Shown: positions 24,190 through 34,750 of the stretch, in pieces
How the letters are laid out: the number at the start of each line of letters is the position of its first letter
How positions within the stretch are numbered: the stretch's first letter is position 1
Source of the DNA: Protopterus annectens
Lineage: Eukaryota > Chordata > Ceratodontiformes > Protopteridae
Assembly: GCF_019279795.1 (NCBI RefSeq)
Contig: NC_056733.1
Coordinates: 1,421,207,552 to 1,421,271,551, forward strand
Direction: 5' to 3'
DNA: 64,000 nt
Notes under the pieces: generated by a model
Databases searched by the model: none
Told to the model about the DNA's origin: nothing
Seen by the model: only the letters and a program-made list of their open reading frames with translations
Made by a program: the position numbers and the translations under genes

Positions 24190-25215
24190 TTACCATCCCT
24201 CTTAAGTGATAGATGTCATTCTGGAGGCAAAGAGGCCTAGTACTAGAAAATTCTATGCTGAAAAATGGAAAAGATTCTGTTCCTGGAGCCAAACTCAGGG
24301 GATGGGCACAGCAGCGCCCAATTTACCTCAGATTCTTTTATACTTAACTGAGATGCTTCACAAGGGCCTTTCCTTTTCCTCCATCAAAATTCATGCTTCA
24401 GCCATTTCAGCTCATTACAATACAGAACCACCCCTCTTCTCTCATCCACTGTTGAAGCAGTTCCACAGAGGGACCAAAAACTTAGACCACGCAGGAGAGC
24501 CCCTACTCCAACCTGGGACTTTAACTTTGTATTGGAAAAACTCACTGTACCTCCCTTTGAGCCAGCTGCAAATGCAGAGTTGAAATTCCTTTCTTGGAAA
24601 ACAGCCTTTCTTCTAGCCATCACTTCAGCAAAAAGAGTGTCTGAATTACAGGCCGTCATGGCAGTGGAGCCTTTCATCATCTTTCATGTGAACAGGGTGT
24701 CCGTCAGGACAAATCCCTCCTTCATGCCCAAGGTGGTATCCTGTGTGGCCCTTAATCAGTCCATTCATTTGCCAACCTTCTTTTCTAATCCAGAGAACAA
24801 GGGCGAACGAATACTGCACTCCTTGGACGTGCACAGACAACTTAGATTTTACTTGGGACAGGTCTAAACCTCTCAGGAAATCGGAGCAGCTGCTGGTTGC
24901 ATTTTCTGCAGGGGCAGAGGGGAAGGCCATTTCAAAGCAAACCATTTCTAAGTGGATAGGCCACTGCATTCTTTTCTGCTATAAGCACCATGGAAAAACT
25001 ACCCCACAGGGGATTAGACTACATTCAACCAGGGTTGCATCTACCTCTACAGCCTTTCTCAGAGGTGTCCCTACCAGGGACATCCAAGAAGCTGCTACCT
25101 GGAGTTCTGTACGTACCTTCACCAAGCATTACCACTTGCCAATTTTTTCTAAATCCAGAGCTGGCTTTGCCATTGCAGTCTTGCAGGGCCTTCTAGCTGG
25201 TCCTAATGCTATCTA
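24190..25215 (+). pseudogene. DIRS-E3 copy B tyrosine recombinase region (fossil)
   Basis: The region carries KRPSTRKFYAEKWKRFCSWS, SSIKIHASAISAHYNTEP, TSAKRVSELQAV, a downstream HSTRVASTSTAF box and AATWSSVRTFTKHYHL with the likely nucleophile Tyr. It is mostly open, with few breaks. It ends just before its own ICR. Confidence 0.82.
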
Positions 25216-25248
25216 ATTACCTCCTCCCATCCTTAGCTTTGGGAATCT

Positions 25249-25349
25249 ACCCAAATGTGATGACCGCAACAGTGAAACACGAAGAATATAGTACAGTTGC
25301 GTACACTTACCATAAATGTAGATGTTTGAGTGTATTCACTGTTGCAGTC
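25249..25349. repeat. ICR of DIRS-E3 copy B
   Basis: The same arrangement as in copy A is seen, with close similarity (ACCCAAATGTGATGACCGC... then GTACAGTTGCGTACACTTAC...). It complements the outer left and right tips of the compound element. Confidence 0.82.
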
Positions 25350-25497
25350 CTGGTTACTCTCCCTCCAGCTCCCTGACCTCTATTGACTATACCTCTATTC
25401 TTGTTGAGTATGATTAAAGCTTTTTGGTGTATTTGCTTTTTTGTTGGAGGTGTAACCTTGTGTATAACTGCTTCCCATTGTGGGGGCACCTGACATC

Positions 25498-25713
25498 TGG
25501 GGCAAGAAAAACTGATGTAATGGTATCTGCTGCATGCTTTATACCCCTGACGACCCAATGTCATGGAAGATGAGACAGCAACTGACGCAGGACCCAAGAC
25601 TTTGATAATCAGGCCGACTGAGGGCTACTGCAAGCAGATAACCCAAATGTGATGACTGCAACAGTGAATACACTCGAACATCTACATTTATGGTAAGTGT
25701 ACACAACTGTACT
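25498..25713 (-). repeat. Outer right ITR of compound DIRS-E3
   Basis: This stretch is the reverse complement of 16795-16980 and adds a longer outer tip (ACACTCGAACATCTAC...CTGTACT). Its end near 25713 is set by where similarity to the two ICRs stops. Confidence 0.8.
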
Positions 25714-27275
25714 TTGTTTAATACACCCCCACATTATACTTCAAGTGAATGCCTGAACAGAACAATTTTAATGCCTTTTAGTCACCTTTTTCTGAGGACA
25801 GAAGCAGGTATTAAGGGGGGGGGGGGGCGGGAGAAACCTGTTACTACAAAAGTATGTATGGATAAGTGAAAAAGATTTTCTAGTTGGTGCCAAGCAAGGA
25901 ACTATAGGACCCTTTTGAGCCTCATACTCCTTGGTTATACAGTATGTGTGTGAGTTATTTCCCCTGGCCTTGCTTTCTTTTCTATCCAGATTCATTTCTA
26001 GGCCATCTTTGCTTATTTGCTCTTAGATCTCACCCATTTTCTACCATGATTCCAGTGAAATGGTTCATGAAACAGGTTTTACATATCCGTCCATGTAGAA
26101 TGTTGCTGGCTCCTTCCGTAATCTGAATATTGTACTCAGAAAAGATATATAGTTTCCTTTTGAACATACTCATGAAATTGACTGAAATTTGTATTTTGGG
26201 AATCTGTGATTTTGCTCTGTATTCTGCAAAAAGGTATCTGAGTCACTAACTTACTGTGAGTCATCCTCATCTCTTCTTTTTTCTCAAAGATAGGATATGT
26301 TTTGATTAAATCCTTCCTTCGTATCTAGGGTTTCTCAGAGTTACACCGACCCATTCTGTTCATTTCCCTGTTTTTTCTGGAACTTATAATAATGGAGAAG
26401 CATTCCATTCACTCTGGATGTCCATAGACAATACAGGTATTACATCCACAGGACAAAAACCTTCAGAGTAACTAATCAGCTGTTTGTTTCCTATCAAGGC
26501 AAGACAAAGGGACACAGTGTCAAAACAAATAGTTTCTAATGGTTGTTCGATTATATTGCTTTCTGTTATCCTCACCATAATAAAACAGTTCTAGGAAAAG
26601 CTGGGGCTTGCTTTACTAGCACTTTGGCTACATCAGTGGCTCTTAGAAAAAAGGTGGACTCTGGAGTCACACTACAGATAGCAACTTGGTCATATAGGCA
26701 CACTTTTACCAAATTACACCAGCTTTATTTCTGTAGGTCCAGACCAAGCTTTGCTCTGACACTGTTCTCCAGGAGTCCCTGCACTCTCATCTTTCTTCCT
26801 CCTCTTCCCCTTCTTTTTAAGCTCTGGTATTCAGCCCCATGTAGCTTAGGCTATTACAATAGTAATGTAATGATGAACATAGTAGATCTGTGTCAATAGA
26901 CTTACCGTAACAGTTGAAGTTTGAATATATTACTGCTCCAGTAGCTGCACCCTTCTCTCTTCCATCCTATTTTTGTTTTTCCAGGGTGTGGATTTATGTG
27001 CCTTCCTTTTATTCCTAACTTATATGTAGCTTTCAGGGCTTTCTTCCCTATTCTAGGGCACAAAAGCTCTGAAGTCTTGGTGCCCTGGCTACTGTTTTTA
27101 TCCTGCTGTCCTCAAGCATTGCAGAGACTAGGGCATATGGAAGGAGTCCTAAAGATTTGGAAGCTGACCATCTGGTAAAATCCTGGCAGGTATATCTCAT
27201 ATAGTTTAAGCTACTGTAACCGTGATCTATTCAAACATCTACTGTTCTGGTAAGATTATTTACACAACAGTACTT
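25714..27275 (+). mobile_element. Old DIRS element E0, third piece (recombinase part and right end, fossil)
   Basis: Decayed recombinase sequence is recognisable from about 26050 to 26800 (for example YYIHRTK and NQLFVSYQGKTKGH around 26435-26520, and ATWSYRHTFTKLHQLY near 26680). It is followed by an ICR-like stretch at about 26873-26950 and a right-end-like stretch at about 27195-27275, both resembling the E3 ICR and tip. A polyG run lies at 25817-25830. Many breaks make this the oldest element of the stack. Confidence 0.72.
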
Positions 27276-28508
27276 TTCCGGTGTCTTTTGGCCCTCCCAT
27301 TGGCAGTTTGTGGAGGAATAATACCTAGGATCAGGATTATGCAGAGTCCACTGTGGGAGTCCTTCCCCAGGAGATCATGATCAACAATTATCCTATTTAT
27401 ACTGAGAATGCAAGGATGTTGGCCCTGCTGAGGCAGAAGCCCCAGGAATTAGTACTACTGTAACAGTGATCCACTTTAACATCTACTGTTGTGGTGAGTG
27501 CCTTAGACAATTGGACTGTCTTGTAAATGTCCAGCTTCTGGGAGTACCCAAGTACTGTCATCCATTGTGTGGGCTACTCTGATCTTTCTTCTTGCACTGT
27601 AGTCAGTATGGTTTGCATGGGATGAACTTGCATTGGCAGGACTGTTCTGCAGGACTTCCTGTCCTAGTCCTATATTTATGAAGATTGGTGCAGCTTAAAT
27701 ATGTGCTAAGATTTTTGTAGCTTAGGTTAATTGAAACACTTCATCTCTGTTATTTTTCAGAGATGTAAAAGTAGACTACTGGTTTTAAGCTCCATTGGTG
27801 ACCTTCTACCTAGCATACTGGTTGTACTTTGTTCGGGATATATTCACTAAGAATTTTATATTTATGTACTACATTTGTGTCAGGGTAGGCCCTTTAACCA
27901 AGTAGCCTTTTTTTTGCTGTAACAGTTGATCACAAACAAAATATGTGTTCTGCTAATTCCTTTACACACATGTAGCCAACAGAATGAACAGTGGCTTAGT
28001 CTGCGTAGTGAGAAGAAAGTGCTTAGCGATATTGTTACCCCCTTTGAAGGCTTTAGCCAACACCGAGGATTTTTATTACTCTGGAATTCTGCATTAATGT
28101 TCTACTATTTTATGATGCTTTAGATTTTTTTTTATGTAAAAACATTTTTAATGGCTACTGCAAGGTATCGAGAGGGATCTCAGATCACTATACTCAGCAC
28201 TCAAGGTACATCCCCCAGATGACCAGTTCTGTTCTGAAGGAATCCATGGCATTTATTTGGATTATGATATCTGAAAGGAAGCTTTAGGCCTGATTACTTC
28301 ATATGAGACTAACAGTATGATCTGTCTTGCCCTCATTTGTAGCAAATGGTTGTACTCAGCTGTGACTTGGCATGATGTAAATACGCTCCAAGTCTTCTGA
28401 GTTAGTTAATAGGTTTCTGCTGTATCATCTCTAACATGCAGGGTGAAACCTCACCACATTCATTGCCATCTTGCAGTGCTTCTTTAGCCAGTACCTGTAA
28501 ATGTATAG
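27276..28508. other. Non-coding DNA with one extra DIRS-tip-like segment
   Basis: A stretch near 27462-27510 (CTGTAACAGTGATCCAC...GTTGTGGTGAG) is a second, diverged copy of the E0 right-tip sequence found at 27216-27265. Otherwise I see no gene, RNA or clear repeat. Confidence 0.45.
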
Positions 28509-28813
28509 CATACCCCTCAACTGTCCAGATTTTTGCCTCATATTTTTGGCCTGTTTCTCATAAAAATTGGTTTTCTGGCAAATCACTAGCAAATCATTGG
28601 GACTGAAATCAGAAAATAATGGCAGACATTTGAATTCCAGATTTCATATCCTTCAGAAAATTTATGCTAATGCAAAACATGTTAGTCTATCAACTTTCAA
28701 AGTTTGTAAGACCAATATTTAAAAAGTGTCCCTATTTTTGGGCCTCTGCCCCCCCCCCCCCATTATTTGTGGCTTTGTCCAGATTTCTTACTCTGAGGTA
28801 GGTTGAGTGGTAT
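28509..28813. repeat. Possible short DNA transposon with inverted ends
   Basis: The left end (ATACCCCTCAACTGTCCAGATTT) and right end (AAATCTGGA...AACCTACC...AGTGGTAT read in reverse) are inverted relative to each other over the outermost 12 bases (ATACCMCTCAAC) and share TCCAGATTT further in. The 300-bp body is AT-rich with a C-run. A related-looking opening (CCTCCCAACTGT) occurs near 36912. The family is not recognised. Confidence 0.45.
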
Positions 28814-31800
28814 ATGACGTATAACTATTTTTGTCTGCACCACAGGATGCTCTTGTGTGCAGAAAGAAAAACACTCCATCCACGAAGAAGGGAGAGGCTG
28901 GCCAGCAATGAACCCCACCCCTCCTGCCAGCTTCTAACTTGCTGTATCTGGCGACTGAATCCAAGTCACATGTGTTGTAGTCTGGGCTACAGCCTGTATA
29001 GTAAGTGAGTTGCTATACTAACAACAGAATGTTTGTTAAGCAGTGCCATTAGTCCTTCTTCCTCCCCCTTTCTGTAGCTATAATGGTTGCTAGAAATAGT
29101 GCCCAAACCTACGCCATGCACTCGGTTTGCAACTTTGCTAGCGTACATGCTTTTTAACTTGACTAGATCCCATTGTTCTTTGTATCCCCTGGATCTAATA
29201 TGCAACTGGGAACTGAGAAATAATGTGGTCAGTCAGTTTTTTTTATACGTTCAGGCCATTAATTTGATAACAGGAATTTCTCCAACTAAAATACATTTTC
29301 TGTGAGTATGCTACGCTATGATAGTAGTTTCAAAGGTGCTAAATGATGGGAGTATATTCTCTAGCACAAGATAAAGTACATTATCTGTTCCTTAAGCTTC
29401 CCATACATTTCTTCAAGACAAAATTATCTGAACCTTCAACTCAATGAAATTAATAAAAACTGACTTCTGAATGGGGGCCAGGCCCTCAGTCCCCATTCTT
29501 GTACCTCCACTGTAACACAATCACGGAGAAAAAAGCTCTACCACTTTAAACTATTTCTGGAACACAAATAAAAACTGCACTGGCAGTGATATTTCATGCA
29601 GATATTGATCACGGATTCCCAAATCTGGGAATAGAAACTGACAAATTTAAACTTTACCAAGTAATGTTGGGTAACATTCCTTAATAGTAAATAATTCCAA
29701 GTTATGTTTGAGTTTAAGTAAATTACTATGATGCAGTATGTTTGACCATTTATTTGTAAGTGGCCTATCCCTGACAGGAAGAAAAACATTATATTTTCCT
29801 GGTAGGGCTGTACTCCTCCCTAAAATATCCCTCTAGCTTTAGATAACTACCAAGTTCGTAACATGCTGTTAGGAAATGGACAATTCAAAAAACTGTCAAT
29901 GGCAACTAGCACAAACCCTTTCCACCCCACTGCTAGGTACTCATACACTCCACATATAGAGGCAACCTCTCTCTGAATGGCGGCCCCAGTAACTGTTTAA
30001 AATCTTGGAATTCGAACTGCTGAGTCTCAAAATTTGGAGATGGAATGGGCAAAAATCCAGATTTACATATATTAAGTCTGAGCTTGTCATTTTTGTCATT
30101 TCTCAGAATGTTCCCTTTTCCATGAGGTATGGCAATCTCTGAGTTGGTACAGTTAAATTCTGTGTGTGTGGTGGTGGTGGTGGTGGTGGGGGGGGGGGGG
30201 GGGGTTGTTGCCCTGCAAAAAAAAAAAAAAAGTTTAAAAGGGAAGAGCAATGTTCAGTATTTGATCTTCTCTTGTACTGTCTGTCTTTTTTAGGTGTCTT
30301 AGGGGCTCAGCAATGCAAATTCATGATTTCAGTAGGGAACAGTGGCCCTATATCTGGCATTGCCACTCTTTTCAGCAGCCAGCCTTTAACTAAAGGTTAA
30401 GTGAGTAACCTCGTTTGAGTGCTCTCATATGTATTCTCATTCAGCAGCTGGATGTGGTGCTGAGCAGTGTCCTCTTAATTTATCTTACATCTCCAGACTC
30501 CCCCACACAGACACAATAATCCGTCAGACTATCCAGAGGTAAGTTAAGCTACTTGGTGATTTACTGTAGAAGGTAATGAGTATTTGTCAAGACTGTGCCC
30601 ATCTGGTCTATCCAACTCCAAGTTATGGAAGACAAAGCCTACCTAGCAAGCAATGAGCATGAGACAGAAAACAGCCCTAAACTGGAAGCCAGCTGACTGA
30701 TTACAGGTCATGGAGTCACACCAAGGGACAATTCAGGCTTGTCAAATTGCAGTAGGTATTTAGAATGTGGAGCTAAATAAGATGCCATGTTAAAAATTAG
30801 TAGACATGCAAACTCTAAATAAAATGTACCATACCTGAAAATTGAATCAAGGAACCCAGCTACACAAGACAACCGTGTAAGCAGTGTACAACTATGCTGC
30901 TCCTCAAAGACATGTTTGTAAAAAAAAATACAAATTCATCCAACAAGAAAATTTAAATAGAATCTAAACCAAGGAATTTCTGCAATTTAGATTTTTGTAA
31001 TCAGTGTCTGATCTTTAATGTAAGATAAAACAGTCCTTTAACATTGTCTGAAGCACTTAATATCAGAGTTGTGATATGTAATCAGGGAATTTATGCATTT
31101 GTGAAATGTTCTTGAATGAAACCAGAACAGATGACTAAGGTTAGTGTTTTACTACCATTAACAACGTTAAAAATAAATACAGTAGTGCAAATTGTTTGGC
31201 ATTAATCTTCAACAACAGTGATGCAAAGTGCAATGTGCTTATTGCTAAGAAGAGTAAATATTTTGTTACAGCATGGGATATAGTTGTCCTCTTCAGTAGT
31301 GTAACGCATCATGATGACGCAGCACAAGGTACTGTGTGGATCAAGAAGTTGGACATAAAAAGTGAGTAACTAATAGCAACTGGAAACATTTAGGTCTAAA
31401 AAATTTGTGCTACACAGGCAAAGCTGAAACATCATCAATTCAGCAACAAGGAAAATTAAAAAGAGCTCCTACTGAGTGTATAAGATACAGCTACTGCCAG
31501 AAGTTGCATAGACAAAAAATGAAAGCGGTTATCATGCAGTAGCTTACTGTTAATAATGTGGTGTACAGCACAGCATTTCAGACTGTATTGCATATATCTC
31601 TGTAAGTGCTACATTGTATCAGTGCACGTAATGGAAATAGGGTAAAAAGTGCCTGTTAATTTCTTCTGCATGAGTTGCTTTGCCTTTAATAAATCTTCTA
31701 ATTAACATGTCTTCCAAAAGTCAAGGAGCACGAACTGGGAAGACTAAGAAAGCTATAGAGAAAAAAGAAGAGCAAGTCAATAATATGCAGATTATATTAA

Positions 31801-32700
31801 CTATATCAAGAATACTAGTGTTAGTAGGATTAAGTAACTGACAAGTCTTGGACTACAAGCTTTCACACTTAGGATCTTTAAGACTATTTCACACCACTTT
31901 GCTCAGATTTGATCTGCATGTGGCATTAACTGGTTTCATGAAAATGAGGGGAGTGTCATGAATATTGTAATGAAAATGAATACTTTCAAGAAGACACCAC
32001 TCCTACAGTATGACAGGTTACTTACCTGCAAAGGTAGCTTTACTGCTAGTATTCAGCTCATTTTCTTACCTAGGCATTTGGTTTACACATTTCCTAGTGT
32101 AGAATTTAGTGTAAGGTCATTGACCTGTAGAATAAAGTGCACAGTATTTTGTGTAAGCCCTTTGCTCCTACGGTAAAAAGAAGCAGAGAGTAGATGGTGC
32201 CAGTGCATTCATTACTCAGATGAAGTGGGAGCATCGGTCAAGGTGGGTAGAAGGTGAGGTCAAAGGAAGCAAAGAATGTTGGAGGTTAGGGCTCACCTAG
32301 GACAGATGACAACTTAGAGATAAGCCTAGGGAAGAGGACAGTAGTTTGGCTAAAAGGAGGATTGTAAAAGGTTGGGTAAGGAGGAAGAAAGAACCATTCT
32401 AACCTGAATTCCAGCTGGACTGGAGCTAGCCACATCAGCTGAAGAAGCAATTATGAAATGGTCACAGAGAATGAGAGCAAAATCAAAAGGATAAAAGTCT
32501 GAAGTATGAAGACTATAGAAGAAATTCTAACATTAAAACGTCTTGAAAATAAACAAACATTTGACAGATAGATGGTAGTCAACAATGTAAAAACTGAAAA
32601 CTATAATGATGGTGATGGCAGAATATTATAAGAAAGAACTACATCAAGTCTGCTTAGAAATGTGCTACTAGTCATTTCAGCTGAGGAGTGAAAAAAAGTA
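28814..32700. other. AT-rich non-coding DNA, no gene seen
   Basis: No open frame here has coding character. A TGG/G-run followed by an A-run lies at about 30163-30232. Two short stretches (about 30385-30455 and 32012-32060) contain GGTTACTTACCTG-like or inverted sequence reminiscent of DIRS tips, but too little remains to call an element. The rest looks like old, unassigned repeat or unique sequence. Confidence 0.5.
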
Positions 32701-32702
32701 TG

Positions 32703-32760
32703 GGCCGGATTCACAAAACCTCCGTATAAGACTTAATATGTCTTACTCGGAGGCTGCAGT
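32703..32760. repeat. Hairpin-bearing terminus of a probable DNA transposon
   Basis: The stretch opens GGGCCGGATTCACAAAACC, resembling terminal repeats of some vertebrate DNA transposons. It is followed at 32720-32757 by a 14-base inverted repeat (CCTCCGTATAAGAC against GTCTTACTCGGAGG). I could not find the matching inverted end downstream, so element identity and length remain open. Confidence 0.35.
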
Positions 32761-33154
32761 TGAATGGTATGATGTCAGCATGCCATGCATATTCATGAGG
32801 GCATGCTGAATCATACCCAAGTCTAACACGGTCCATGTAGGAAAGTAGGGGACGTGTCCGATTGCCGAGTACAGCAAAGGGACATGCCCCCAGAAGAGTC
32901 AGAGTCCTGAAAGTAAACACCCACGAGCGAGTCCGCTGAAATGTCAAGGAACACAACACCACACATTCCCACAGACTAAACCCTACTGAAAATATGTAAA
33001 ATGTAAAAATAGCAGTTTCCTTTTTTTTTTTTTAATTTCCAAAATGTTTGCCCGCATTTGCACTCGTTTGCGCGGGTATGCCCTTCGCTCAACCACAGTT
33101 AGCGGATATGACATCGAAAAGCATATAAGATCTACATATGCAAATTAAGCAAAG

Positions 33155-33222
33155 TATCAATAGCGTAGCGGTAGAGACGTCGCCCAAAGAATAGGTAGTC
33201 ACGGTTCGAGCCCCATAACATC
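33155..33222 (+). repeat. tRNA-like SINE head (+ strand)
   Basis: An A-box-like stretch (TAGCGTAGCGGTAGAGACG) and a B-box-like stretch (GGTTCGAGCCCC) are spaced as in a tRNA gene. No clean acceptor stem or CCA is seen, so this is more likely a tRNA-derived SINE promoter than a functional tRNA gene. Confidence 0.55.
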
Positions 33223-33355
33223 CCTCTCCATTTTTCTTTAAATCAGTATGAAACAATTCCCTGATATATATAAATTTAATTTAAGTAAAATGTAATGAAA
33301 TGGCCCATGTATTTCTGAACAAAACCTATATTATGTATATATAAAAAGGATCATA

Positions 33356-33515
33356 ATTGCCCGTAGCTTAGCAGCACTTTAACAAGCTTACTATGAGTGC
33401 CCGTAGCTGAGCAGCGCTTTAACAAGTGTAATATGAGTGCCCGTAGCTGGGCAGTGCTTTACCCAGCTTAATATGAGTGCTTATGGCTAAATAACATGTT
33501 ACCCAGCGTAAGCCG
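33356..33515 (+). repeat. 40-bp tandem repeat array, about four units
   Basis: TGCCCGTAGCT recurs at 33358, 33398 and 33438, and a diverged TGCTTATGGCT at 33478, giving an exact 40-base period. Each unit contains a short GAGCAGCGCTTT or GGGCAGTGCTTT core. The array sits between a + strand and a - strand tRNA-like module. Confidence 0.8.
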
Positions 33516-33647
33516 TTTGCGCGGAGCTGCTTAGTGTGCCAACCAGCTTACCGTCGGGCAACGTTGGGCAAGCTGTAGCAAAGTCGCCTTTGCACACAGA
33601 CACACCTACTAGCCTGTCTAGACAGTAGTAAAATAAAAAAGCAATGG

Positions 33648-33712
33648 CAAGGATCGAACCCGAGATAGTGTGCACCATAGTCAAAGTACTGAACCACTAA
33701 GCCATGACAGTT
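33648..33712 (-). repeat. tRNA-like SINE head (- strand)
   Basis: On the minus strand the sequence reads GTCATGGCTTAGTGGTTCAG (A-box-like) and then CGGGTTCGATCCTTGCC (B-box-like). A close relative is found on + at 54661-54733. The tRNA-like part is followed by a T-rich stretch, as in SINEs. Confidence 0.6.
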
Positions 33713-33903
33713 GTTCTGAGAAATGCAGTATTACCATACATATAGGAATGAATGAAAATATAACCATGACAAAGCAGGTTTGCTGTAAGCAGAGAAATAT
33801 CCAAAATGGCCAATCACAGATAAGTCCTGGAAAACTGGCATATATAAGCCCCATAGGTGGGAATACACACCATAACTGATTGTGGTACCCATTTGCAGTC
33901 AGG

Positions 33904-34374
33904 ATGACAGGTGCAGGAGAGGGAAATCGCTTTAGAGCACAAAGGTGGGGGCGTTGAGGAGTCAAAATATATGGTTTGGCTCCTAGTCCATGATCATAAA
34001 GCGCAACTCATGCAGGGCCAGGTTCAATGGGGAGCGTATAAGGCAGAGGCATGGAACCGGTTGGCACATGATCTCACCAGTGCCACAGGCATTCCGAGGA
34101 CTAGTGAACAGGTCCATCACCACCATGTGGACCTGAAGCGACGAAAGGAGGACCAACTGAACCGATGGATCCAGGAAGCCCGCCAAATGCCCAATGCCCC
34201 ACTACTGAGTAAGTATCCATGTAATTAAGTATGTAAGAAATGCTATCCTAGCCTATAGTATGGATAGGTATGTTACAATATTCCTTCATTTATATTACAG
34301 CTGCAGGTGTTCGTTCCGCGAATCGGCAAGCCTATGCTGATAGGCTGTCGAGGTTGCGCCACCAGGCAGATTAG
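33904..34374 (+). CDS. Small Myb/SANT-like protein gene of PIF/Harbinger type, two exons
   Basis: Exon 1 encodes a Myb/SANT-like trihelix segment: WGAYKAEAWNRLAHDLTSA, then GIPRTSEQVHHHHVDLKRRK. This matches the pattern of the Myb-like DNA-binding partner encoded by PIF/Harbinger transposons and of NAIF1-type host proteins. A donor GTAAGT lies at 34209 and an acceptor ...TTATATTACAG ends at 34300. The 92-bp intron joins in phase and the frame then closes at TAG 34372-34374 (tail ...ADRLSRLRHQAD). An ATG at 33904 opens a different frame, which shifts near 33955, so the first exon probably has a frameshift. In the family this protein binds the transposon ends and brings in the transposase. No transposase was found beside it, so it may be a relic. 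Confidence 0.6.
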
Positions 34375-34750
34375 TAATTATTCTGCTGGTATTGTTATAG
34401 AATATAAGTGGGACAGCTTGTAAAAGAGTTCAGTGTTGTAACCCAGTAATAAAGGTCAAATAAGCCTAGAAGAAAGATTCTGCTAGTATTGTAAGATTAG
34501 ATAAGTGATGCAGCCTGAAAAAGAGTATTGCAATCCAGTAATAAAGATTAAACAAGTCTCAAATACAGTTCCCACCTGTATTGTAATATCAGATAACTGC
34601 TTCAGCCTGAAAATGAGTGTTGTAATCAATCAACAAAGGATAGACAACTGTCGAATACATCCTTGTAAATTCTGCCATATGAAATAAGTGAGTCAACTGG
34701 AAAGGATTGTTGTAACCCAGTAATAAATGTTAATAAAGCCTAGAATTAAG
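34375..34750 (+). repeat. Diverged tandem units of about 80-100 bp, most with AATAAA
   Basis: Four imperfect units run from the stop codon of the Myb-like gene. Each has a TGTATTGTAA- or TATTGTAAGAT-like start, an AGATAAGTG-like middle, a GCAGCCTGAAAA-like block and GTTGTAACCCAGTAATAAA near its end. AATAAA occurs at about 34450, 34540 and 34725, so the array supplies several possible poly(A) signals. It may be the transposon's own 3' region. Confidence 0.65.

Larger units (their letters stand above)
16795..25713 (+). mobile_element. Compound DIRS element E3: two partial copies in tandem (fossil)
   Basis: One outer left ITR (16795-16980) and one outer right ITR (about 25498-25713) enclose two same-strand copies. 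Copy A (16795 to about 22215) has ITR, gag, RT/RNase H, recombinase, ICR and most of a right ITR. Copy B (about 22215-25713) starts abruptly at the RT region without left ITR or gag and runs to the outer right ITR. This family differs from E1/E2: its ITR begins GTTCTTCGTG and has a TATA-like site. Both copies are broken, A in about ten places and B in somewhat fewer. It sits inside the recombinase region of old E0. Confidence 0.85.

Noticed and set aside
30164-30400. Gly-rich frame (MCGGGGG...)
   Set aside because: It is translation of a TGG/G-run followed by an A-run.
27276-32700. Host exons in the longest repeat-poor stretch
   Set aside because: No frame shows conserved protein character or a splice-bounded pattern; I cannot exclude a short or untranslated exon.
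33155-33222. Functional tRNA gene
   Set aside because: A-box and B-box are present, but no convincing acceptor stem or full cloverleaf could be drawn, and related modules are scattered as SINE-like pieces.
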